This document shows positions 1-5,182 of a stretch of 5,609 nt of DNA, piece after piece (the stretch's first letter is position 1; every line of letters starts with the position of its first letter). The notes beneath the pieces are model-generated. The model had not been told where the DNA came from. It made no database searches and saw only the letters and a program-made list of their open reading frames with translations. The stretch is from an uncultured Lachnospiraceae bacterium (GTDB lineage Bacteria > Bacillota > Clostridia > Lachnospirales > Lachnospiraceae). The stretch lies in NCBI GenBank assembly GCA_934338765.1, contig CAKRHL010000154.1:1-5609 (forward strand), written 5' to 3'. The translations under genes and the position numbers were made by a program.

Positions 1-20
1 ATAAAGGAAAAGAGGAAAAA

Positions 21-896
21 ATGAAATTACAGATCAATCCGTTTTTGTACCGGGAAATGAGGCGGTATGCAGGATCCCGGAAATTTTATATATGGCTGTT
101 TATATATGAGGCTTTCCTGACGGTAGTAACAGGTGTAGGCTATCATATCGCACTTCATACGAGCTGGGATCAGATCATGAATTATTACGGTGCAGCATAT
201 GTGTATTTTATTCTGGCAGGTATTTTGGGACTGATTGTTTTACTGGTCGTCCCGTCCTTTGCTGCAGGCAGTCTGGCATCAGAATGGGAAGACCGGACCA
301 TGGAGCTTTTGCTGGCGGCTTCGGTGAAACCGTCAGAAATCGTGGTGGGCAAGCTGTTGTCGTCCGTTTGGCTGGCAATACTTTTGGTAGTGGCAGGCAT
401 GCCTTTTCTATCAGTGGCATTTATCGTTGGTGGGATTCAAAAAAGGCATTTAATCCAATTGCTTCTGCTTCTGGTCGTGGAAGCTGTTTTCATTGGCAGT
501 ATAGGGGTGAGTCTGTCAGCCGCCTGCCGAAAGGTGGATATGGCAGGGCTTCAGTCCTATGCTGCATCTATGGGACTTTTTGTGGGAACTGCGCTGGTCG
601 CGGTTGTCGTTTATATTATTGAAAGGACATCACAGGGAGGCGGAGATATTGTGCAGAAGGGGTCTTTTGGAGGAGTAATGCTGATACTGCTATTCAATCC
701 TCTGATCACGATGGCTTCTTTATTGACAGACCAGATGGGATACCGGAATAAATTTCAGGAGCTTCTTTGTGTGCTGGGACCGGTGCCGGAGTTTGTTATG
801 ATGCATTGGTGTCTGATCAGTATTTTGATCCAGATGATGGTTTCGCTTATATTGCTGATCCTGTCAAAACGGAAGGTAGAAAAATACTATTTATGA
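21..896 (+). CDS. ABC-2 type transporter permease subunit
   Basis: This 291-residue integral membrane protein is predicted to be the permease half of an ABC exporter, working with a separate ATPase that is not in the window. Hydrophobic stretches at about residues 24-44, 58-82, 112-138, 146-168, 178-200, 216-236 and 262-282 suggest six to seven membrane helices. The cytoplasmic segment at about 87-112 (SEWEDRTMELLLAAS, then KPSEIVVGK) matches the signature of the NosY/ABC-2 permease family, in which an E-R-x-x-G-T-x-E-L-L-like stretch is followed by a 'GK' helix start. The N-terminus (NPFLYREMRR) also fits that family. The ATG is preceded by AGAGGA five bases upstream. The start lies only 20 bases into the window, so an upstream partner gene in the same operon is likely but unseen. 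The substrate cannot be inferred. The family call is firm; the helix count is by eye. Confidence 0.88.
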   Translation: MKLQINPFLYREMRRYAGSRKFYIWLFIYEAFLTVVTGVGYHIALHTSWDQIMNYYGAAYVYFILAGILGLIVLLVVPSFAAGSLASEWEDRTMELLLAASVKPSEIVVGKLLSSVWLAILLVVAGMPFLSVAFIVGGIQKRHLIQLLLLLVVEAVFIGSIGVSLSAACRKVDMAGLQSYAASMGLFVGTALVAVVVYIIERTSQGGGDIVQKGSFGGVMLILLFNPLITMASLLTDQMGYRNKFQELLCVLGPVPEFVMMHWCLISILIQMMVSLILLILSKRKVEKYYL

Positions 897-924
897 GTCT
901 GTAAAATTGGGACAGGATTTTCTA

Positions 925-953
925 TTGACGGGGGATAAGACTGGGGGTAAGAT
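925..953 (+). promoter_or_regulatory. Predicted sigma-A-type promoter of proB
   Basis: A TTGACG -35 box (925-930) is separated by exactly 17 bases from a TAAGAT -10 box (948-953). This predicts a transcript start near 960 and a leader of about 65 bases before the proB GTG. No convincing terminator separates it from the permease gene, so some read-through from upstream is possible. Confidence 0.7.
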
Positions 954-981
954 AGACAGGTGATGCAAACTATGATCTGGT

Positions 982-1008
982 GGCAATCCGGTTGCCGGAT
1001 CCCCGGAT
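982..1008 (+). promoter_or_regulatory. Overlapping inverted repeats in the proB leader
   Basis: Three mutually exclusive stems can be drawn here: GGCAA/TTGCC (982-986 with 992-996), ATCCGG/CCGGAT (986-991 with 995-1000, three-base loop), and the same ATCCGG with a second CCGGAT copy at 1003-1008. They lie just upstream of the proB Shine-Dalgarno (1013-1018) but do not directly cover it. They could form a small mRNA structure or a DNA-binding site. The repeats are visible in the sequence; a regulatory role is inference. Confidence 0.35.
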
Positions 1009-1025
1009 AGAAGAGGAGAAATATT

Positions 1026-1820
1026 GTGAGAAAGATAAGTGAGAGAAAAAGAGTTGTAGTAAAGGTTGGAACATCAACACTGACCCACCGTACCGGACGG
1101 TTGAATATCAGACGCGTGGAGAATCTGGTCAAGACACTGGCGGATCTGCAGAATGCAGGTCATGAGATCGTGCTGGTATCCAGCGGTGCGATCGCACTTG
1201 GGATGGGAAAGCTTGGTATGACCAAAAGACCGTCTGATACACCGGGCAAACAGGCATGCGCAGCCGTGGGACAGTGTGAGCTGATGTATATGTATGATAA
1301 ATTTTTTGCAGACTATAGTATTGTGGTGGCACAGGTGCTTCTAACAAAGTATGTTCTGCTGGAGGACCGCAGACAGCATGTAGTTAATTCCATGGAGAGA
1401 CTGTTATCCCAGGGTGTGATCCCGATTGTCAATGAAAATGATACCGTGGCGATCGATGAGTTGGAGCTGGAGGTTGGCGAGAATGATTCTCTGGCGGCGA
1501 ATGTGGCGACGATCGCCAATGCAGATCTGCTGGTGATCATGTCCGACATTGATGGTTTGTATGATAGGGATCCCCATGTTCATGAAAATGCCAATCTGAT
1601 CCCGGAGGTTGGAGAGATCACAGACGATATCCGTAGCCTCGCAGGGGGAGCCGGTTCTGCACTTGGTACCGGTGGTATGGCAACAAAGATCAAGGCCGTG
1701 GAGATTGCTCATGCGGCGGATATTGATGTGGTGCTTATGAACGGCAAAAATCCCCACAAGCTCTATGATCTTTTTGAGGATCAGCCGGTAGGGACTCTGT
1801 TTGCAAAGAATAATAATTGA
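1026..1820 (+). CDS. proB: Glutamate 5-kinase (short form, no PUA domain)
   Basis: ProB phosphorylates L-glutamate with ATP to gamma-glutamyl phosphate, the first committed step of proline synthesis, in the cytoplasm. The 264 residues form a complete amino-acid-kinase domain. Visible motifs are the N-terminal KVGTSTL (Lys13), VSSGAIALG (Ser53), the glutamate-binding segment IVNENDTVA (Asp139), GENDSLAA (Asn153, Asp154), MSDIDGLYDRDP (172-183), and GTGGMATKIKA with Lys221. These match the conserved ProB landmarks. The protein ends just after the kinase fold, so the C-terminal PUA domain of the roughly 367-residue E. coli enzyme is absent; short forms are known in other bacteria. The start is GTG, with GAGGAG at 1013-1018 seven bases upstream. 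The gene has its own promoter and is followed by a terminator, not by proA, so it seems monocistronic. End-product inhibition by proline is typical of the family but not readable here. Confidence 0.95.
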   Translation: MRKISERKRVVVKVGTSTLTHRTGRLNIRRVENLVKTLADLQNAGHEIVLVSSGAIALGMGKLGMTKRPSDTPGKQACAAVGQCELMYMYDKFFADYSIVVAQVLLTKYVLLEDRRQHVVNSMERLLSQGVIPIVNENDTVAIDELELEVGENDSLAANVATIANADLLVIMSDIDGLYDRDPHVHENANLIPEVGEITDDIRSLAGGAGSALGTGGMATKIKAVEIAHAADIDVVLMNGKNPHKLYDLFEDQPVGTLFAKNNN

Positions 1821-1830
1821 TGAAACGCTA

Positions 1831-1862
1831 AAATCCCACAAGCAGATGTGCCTGTGGGATTT
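1831..1862. terminator. Shared bidirectional terminator hairpin between convergent genes
   Basis: A perfect 10-base-pair stem (AAATCCCACA at 1831-1840 with TGTGGGATTT at 1853-1862) encloses a loop that can add a GCA/TGC inner stem (1842-1844 with 1849-1851). On the plus strand it is followed by T-rich TTGTGTTATTTATT, a good intrinsic terminator for proB. On the minus strand it begins four bases past the aminotransferase stop, with a less regular T-rich stretch after it, so it probably serves both genes. Confidence 0.8.
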
Positions 1863-1865
1863 GTG

Positions 1866-2966
1866 TTATTTATTCAGATGTTCTAAAAGCACCTTCAGCA
1901 GTGCGTCATTGTCCGACGGATTCATGAAACAGAAACGGATGTATTTGTTGTCCAAAAATGGGAATGTGGAGCAGTCACGGATCATCAGACCTTTCCTGAT
2001 CGCTGCCTCAAAGAGATCCATAGATGTGACATCGTCCCGCAGAATACGCACAAGGATGAAGTTTCCGTGAGGCGGATAATATTTTACGGACGGACAGGTG
2101 TCCAGGATCCGGCAGATCCGCTCACGTTCTGATGAGATCAGATTTTTTGTATCTTCTATATATTCTTTATCCTGGAACATGATCTCTCCGGCAACTGCTG
2201 CAAGGGAATTGATCGTCCACGGATTTTTTTTGCTGTCAATCTCCTGCAGCAACTGATGATTGCCGCAGATGGCATAACCGAGGCGCAGACCCGGAGCTGC
2301 AAAAAATTTGGAAATGCCCCGGAGGATGATGATATTGTTGTAGTAGTTGGTCAGTGGTATGGAGGTGATCTGATCCGCTTTTTCTGAAAATTCTACATAT
2401 GTCTCATCTACCATAACGAAGATGCCTTTTTCCTTACAGGTGTCCAGAATGATGCGCATGCTCTGGCGGTCGATCTGGGAAGAGGTAGGGTTGTTTGGAT
2501 TACACAGTACAAGCAGGTCGATATCACGATCCAGAGCCTGTTTTAATTCATCGATATTTAACCGGAAGTCGTCACTTTCCTTTAACCGGAAATAATGGGA
2601 ACGACCACCTTCGAGACTGAGTTCGTGTTCATATTCGGAATAAGTTGGTCCGACGATCAGAGCCTTCTTGGGATGTTTTAGCTGGATCACCAGAGAGATC
2701 AGCTCAGTAGAACCGTTGCCCACAAGAATATTGCGGTAATCTGTGCCGGTGTACTCCGCGATGCATTTGCGAAGGCTTGTATATTCTCTGTCGGGATATG
2801 TGGTGATGGCGTCAATATGCTCCATCAGTCCTTCCCGGAGCTTGTAGGAGATACCAAGAGGATTTACATTGGCGGAAAAGCTGGTAATGTCCTCTTTCTT
2901 TATACCATAAATGGCTTCTATTTTTTCAAGGTCACTTCCGTGAAAATGTTCTTTATGCTCGATCAT
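1866..2966 (-). CDS. CobD/HisC-like PLP-dependent aminotransferase or decarboxylase
   Basis: This 366-residue cytoplasmic fold-type I PLP enzyme has all the core motifs: GNGSTELI (83-90), NPNNPT (156-161), VDETYVEF with Asp187 and Tyr189, ISKFF with the PLP lysine Lys220, and GLRLGY with Arg228. Features shared with threonine-phosphate decarboxylase (CobD, which makes aminopropanol phosphate for cobalamin) are the N-terminal HFHGSDLEKI and FSANVNPLG, NPWTINSLAAVAGE (248-261), and LMIRDCSTFPFLDNKYIRF (327-345). Histidinol-phosphate aminotransferase (HisC) is the close alternative. No cobalamin or histidine genes are nearby, so the substrate is open and no symbol is given. The ATG at 2966 is chosen because GAGG lies nine bases upstream; a longer frame from a GTG at 3014 has no ribosome site and begins right at the predicted promoter. 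Family call sure, function moderate. Confidence 0.9.
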   Translation of the reverse strand: MIEHKEHFHGSDLEKIEAIYGIKKEDITSFSANVNPLGISYKLREGLMEHIDAITTYPDREYTSLRKCIAEYTGTDYRNILVGNGSTELISLVIQLKHPKKALIVGPTYSEYEHELSLEGGRSHYFRLKESDDFRLNIDELKQALDRDIDLLVLCNPNNPTSSQIDRQSMRIILDTCKEKGIFVMVDETYVEFSEKADQITSIPLTNYYNNIIILRGISKFFAAPGLRLGYAICGNHQLLQEIDSKKNPWTINSLAAVAGEIMFQDKEYIEDTKNLISSERERICRILDTCPSVKYYPPHGNFILVRILRDDVTSMDLFEAAIRKGLMIRDCSTFPFLDNKYIRFCFMNPSDNDALLKVLLEHLNK

Positions 2967-3014
2967 ATGATGCTGCCTCGTTTCTATAGTATATTCTGCA
3001 GATACTGCAACCAC

Positions 3015-3043
3015 AGTATAGCATTTGTGCCGGGGGTTGTAAA
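3015..3043 (-). promoter_or_regulatory. Predicted promoter of the CobD/HisC-like gene
   Basis: On the minus strand a TTTACA -35 box (3043-3038) stands 17 bases from a TATACT -10 box (3020-3015), each one mismatch from consensus. The predicted transcript start near 3008 leaves a leader of about 40 bases before the ATG at 2966. It faces away from the promoter of the AraC gene. Confidence 0.7.
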
Positions 3044-3050
3044 TGATACA

Positions 3051-3079
3051 TTGAGTTTTGCGGGATTATCCACTATAAT
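3051..3079 (+). promoter_or_regulatory. Predicted promoter of the AraC-HAD operon
   Basis: TTGAGT (3051-3056) and a perfect TATAAT -10 box (3074-3079) are separated by 17 bases. The predicted transcript start near 3086 gives a leader of about 60 bases. Its -35 box is only 7 bases from the -35 box of the divergent promoter, so one bound regulator could affect both. Confidence 0.75.
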
Positions 3080-3110
3080 ATGATGCAGGGATTAAAGACA
3101 GACAGCAATG

Positions 3111-3130
3111 TATGTCTACAGAAAGACATA
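3111..3130 (+). promoter_or_regulatory. Inverted repeat beside the araC-type gene's ribosome site
   Basis: A perfect seven-base inverted repeat, TATGTCT (3111-3117) and AGACATA (3124-3130) with a six-base spacer, ends directly before the AGAGGAGG ribosome site. As RNA it would place a small stem against the Shine-Dalgarno; as DNA it could be an operator in the transcribed leader. The repeat is seen directly; its role is inference. Confidence 0.4.
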
Positions 3131-3146
3131 AGAGGAGGTGGTCCGG

Positions 3147-4115
3147 ATGGCAAAGAAAAAGCAATACGAGGAAAAGCAGCAGCATGGTACCGCAGAGCTG
3201 CCGGTGGGGCTGCATAAAATGAGCTATCCGGCAGGGACGGATGTGATCTTTTATCTTCATTGGCATCAGGAGTTTGAGATGCTGATGGTCACAGAAGGGG
3301 AGATTAATTTTGAGATTGAGGATCGAAAATATCTTCTGCGGGAGGGGGATGGAGTTTTTATCAATTCCAATCTGCTTCATTCGGCCAAAGCAGTGGATGG
3401 AAAGCCCTGCAGCTTCTTTGCCATAGATTTTCATTATCAGTTTTTACATGAGGACATTCACAGCCGGTTTGGGAGGAAGTATCTGAAGCCTGTACTGGAT
3501 GGCAAGATCGTATTCCCGGAGTTTATATCGGTAAGATGCCCGGAACATCCCTATCGTCCGGAGTTTACGGATCCGGCCAACCGGCGGCGTATGTCAGTGC
3601 AGCCGGAGATGGAGGCACTATGGGACGATGGAGGCTGGCAGAGTCAGGTGCTTCGTCTGCTCCGGGAGCTGTATGCCTGTCCGGAGCATGACACAGAACC
3701 CTATGAATTGATGCTTCGCAGTCATATCATAGGGATCTGGGACCGCTTAAACAGACAGAGTATACGGGTATCCAGACGGGATGAGCCGGGAGAGACCGGA
3801 CGGCTGGAGCCTGTGGTTAAGTACATGAAAGAAAATTTTGCATATGAGATCACATTGTCGGAGCTGGCGGAGATGCTTCCTATGAGTGAAGGCCAGTTCT
3901 GCCGCATCTTCAAACAGACCATGAAGATGTCACCGATGCAGTATCTGATGAGATACCGTATTCTGCAGAGCTGTCGTCTTCTTCAGGATACGGACAAGAA
4001 GATCGGTGAGATTGCCAATCTGTCAGGCTTCAATAATATCAGTTATTTTAATAAAGTGTTTTTACAGACCATCGGATGCACGCCGAGGGAGTACCGCAGC
4101 ACAGGAAATTATTAG
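3147..4115 (+). CDS. AraC-family transcriptional regulator with N-terminal cupin domain
   Basis: This 322-residue protein is predicted to be a cytoplasmic ligand-responsive DNA-binding regulator. The N-terminal half (about residues 20-100) has the AraC-type cupin pattern: FYLHWHQEFEML (36-47), a 'TEGEINFEIED' strand pair, and LREGDGVFINSNLLHSA (64-80). A helical linker (about 150-205) follows. The C-terminal 100 residues hold two helix-turn-helix units, at about 236-258 (SELAEMLPMSEGQFCRIFK) and 286-306 (IGEIANLSGFNNISYFNKVF), ending in the family signature TIGCTPREYR. The ATG at 3147 is preferred over an in-frame GTG at 3138 because AGAGGAGG (3131-3138) sits eight bases before it and overlaps that GTG. 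The gene is first in a likely operon with the HAD gene and is divergent from the CobD/HisC-like gene, a usual layout for local regulators. Members of this type often sense sugars; the ligand here is unknown. Confidence 0.93.
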   Translation: MAKKKQYEEKQQHGTAELPVGLHKMSYPAGTDVIFYLHWHQEFEMLMVTEGEINFEIEDRKYLLREGDGVFINSNLLHSAKAVDGKPCSFFAIDFHYQFLHEDIHSRFGRKYLKPVLDGKIVFPEFISVRCPEHPYRPEFTDPANRRRMSVQPEMEALWDDGGWQSQVLRLLRELYACPEHDTEPYELMLRSHIIGIWDRLNRQSIRVSRRDEPGETGRLEPVVKYMKENFAYEITLSELAEMLPMSEGQFCRIFKQTMKMSPMQYLMRYRILQSCRLLQDTDKKIGEIANLSGFNNISYFNKVFLQTIGCTPREYRSTGNY

Positions 4116-4130
4116 GAGGATACAAGGAAT

Positions 4131-4811
4131 ATGAGAGAATACCACAATTTACTGGAGGCAGCACAGAGCTTTGGATCCGCATGGGGGTTTATTTTTGACA
4201 TGGATGGACTCATTTTTGATACAGAACGCCTTTTTATGGAACAGCTTGCCGTCGTGATGGCACAAAAGGGATACAGGCTCAGCAGAGAAGTATATTGTAA
4301 AAGTCTCGGTTTAACGGGAAAGGCGCTGGAGACATTGATGCTCACAGAATACGGTACGGATTATCCCTTTGCAGAGCTGGGACGCCAGGCGAGGGAGCAT
4401 GTGGATGCCATCGCTGCCACGGTGGGACTTGAGCTGAAGCCTGACATTGTGATACTGCTTCAGTGGATACGGCGCCGGGGATTAAAGGCAGCGGTTGCCT
4501 CCTCAACCAGATCCGATATTGTAGAGAGATATCTGGAGGGAGCAGGGATCCGCGAGTATTTTTCTGTGATCGTAGGTGGCGAGATGGTAGAAAAGTCAAA
4601 ACCGGAGCCGGATATCTTTCTGAAGGCGGCACAGATGTGTGGTCTGAAGCCGGAACAGGCTGTTGTACTGGAGGATTCTGAAAACGGGATACGGGCCGCA
4701 GTGGCAGCAGGGATCCCTGTGATATGTGTACCGGACTTAAAAATGCCGGAGGAGGAAGTGCGTCAGATGGTAAATATTCTGGTCACCCCCCCGCTTCCGG
4801 ACGGACAGTAA
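4131..4811 (+). CDS. HAD superfamily hydrolase, subfamily IA (phosphatase/phosphoglucomutase-like)
   Basis: This 226-residue cytoplasmic HAD enzyme probably hydrolyses (or transfers) a phosphate from a small metabolite. Motif I is FDMDGLIFDTE with nucleophile Asp23 and acid/base Asp25. Motif II is VASST with Ser124, motif III is EKSKPEPDIF with Lys157, and motif IV is VLEDSENGIRAA with Glu181 and Asp182. The helical cap between motif I and about residue 95 is the C1 type found in beta-phosphoglucomutase and 2-deoxyglucose-6-phosphate phosphatase relatives. About 18 extra residues precede the motif I strand. The gene begins 15 bases after the AraC gene; its AGGAGG (4114-4119) overlaps that gene's stop codon, so the two are very likely co-transcribed and perhaps translationally coupled. 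Substrate specificity cannot be told; a sugar phosphate is a reasonable guess from the AraC partner and the cap type. Confidence 0.92.
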   Translation: MREYHNLLEAAQSFGSAWGFIFDMDGLIFDTERLFMEQLAVVMAQKGYRLSREVYCKSLGLTGKALETLMLTEYGTDYPFAELGRQAREHVDAIAATVGLELKPDIVILLQWIRRRGLKAAVASSTRSDIVERYLEGAGIREYFSVIVGGEMVEKSKPEPDIFLKAAQMCGLKPEQAVVLEDSENGIRAAVAAGIPVICVPDLKMPEEEVRQMVNILVTPPLPDGQ

Positions 4812-4830
4812 ATCCCGGGACTTCCCGGAT
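4812..4830. terminator. Weak hairpin after the HAD gene, possible terminator
   Basis: Directly after the HAD stop codon, CCGGG-ACTT-CCCGG forms a GC-rich five-pair stem, extendable by AT/AT across one bulged C. It is followed by AAAAAGTTAAAT and not by a T-run on the plus strand, so it is not a textbook intrinsic terminator. It may reduce read-through between the convergent genes or slow 3' decay. The 62-base gap to the next gene holds nothing better. Confidence 0.35.
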
Positions 4831-4873
4831 AAAAAGTTAAATACGCTTATATTATTTCTTATGTATTGTAGGA

Positions 4874-5143
4874 TCAACTCCGATTCCGGTTTGCATTCAT
4901 GATAAATTCAAATTGTTTTTTCTGCTGCGGCGTCAGCTGCGCAGAAAAAATTACAGTCAGGATCTGATTTTCTTCCGGAGTAAACTGAATATTTTCCTGC
5001 TGCATAGTCTTTTTCCAACGGGTCAGCAGAGGGAGTGCCTCTGTGAGCTTTTTTCCCTGCAGGGAAGCGGCAAGCTGCTCGATCATTTTCTGCTTTTTGG
5101 GTTCCATTGAACGAAAAGCTTCGTTTTGCTGCCATGATTCCAT
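4874..5143 (-). CDS. Small hypothetical protein, charged and helical, 89 residues
   Basis: I do not recognise this protein. It is soluble, with no signal peptide or membrane segment, rich in Gln, Lys and Glu, and probably all-helical. It contains KKQKMIEQLAASLQGKKL (16-33), then LPLLTRWKKTMQQ (38-49), then TPEENQILTVIF (55-66), then AQLTPQQKKQFEFIM (68-82). The last segment resembles the C-terminal ITQLSPEQQQLFEQL of the upstream neighbour. The ATG at 5143 is chosen because AAGGAA (5160-5155) lies 11 bases upstream; an ATG at 5155 overlaps that site and would have no spacing. The gene follows its neighbour by 39 bases in the same direction, so they probably share an mRNA. It converges on the HAD gene. 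Coding is supported by the consistent frame, the ribosome site and the motif shared with its neighbour. Confidence 0.72.
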   Translation of the reverse strand: MESWQQNEAFRSMEPKKQKMIEQLAASLQGKKLTEALPLLTRWKKTMQQENIQFTPEENQILTVIFSAQLTPQQKKQFEFIMNANRNRS

Positions 5144-5182
5144 TATGATTCCCATTCCTTTCTGAATATCTGTTGATACAAT

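Noticed and set aside
284..622. Open frame of 112 codons inside the permease gene, same strand
   Set aside because: It lies wholly within a well-supported membrane protein gene in another frame, with no family features and no ribosome site of note.
903..920. AAAAT/ATTTT inverted repeat after the permease gene as a terminator
   Set aside because: The stem is five A-T pairs around a nine-base loop with no GC core, too weak for intrinsic termination.
960..1025. T-box or other known riboswitch upstream of proB
   Set aside because: The leader is only about 65 bases, and no T-box sequence, specifier stem or terminator/antiterminator pair is seen.
1404..1841. Minus-strand open frame of 145 codons antisense to proB
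   Set aside because: It is a shadow of a strongly conserved kinase gene; its product has no recognisable domain, and it runs across the terminator stem.
2983..3010. Second promoter-like pair on the minus strand (TTGCAG-16-TATAGA)
   Set aside because: Its transcript would start at about the Shine-Dalgarno of the gene, leaving no usable leader; the TTTACA-17-TATACT pair upstream is better.
2967..3014. Longer form of the CobD/HisC-like protein starting at a GTG at 3014
   Set aside because: There is no ribosome site before it, it starts at the -10 box of the predicted promoter, and the family's N-terminal motif begins after the ATG at 2966, which has GAGG at good spacing.
3066..3434. Minus-strand open frame of 122 codons over the start of the AraC gene
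   Set aside because: It overlaps the cupin-coding region and the rightward promoter, and its composition is typical of an antisense shadow.
5144..5155. Start of the 89-residue protein at the ATG at 5155
   Set aside because: The AAGGA ribosome site would touch this ATG with no spacing; the ATG at 5143 leaves 11 bases, which is workable.
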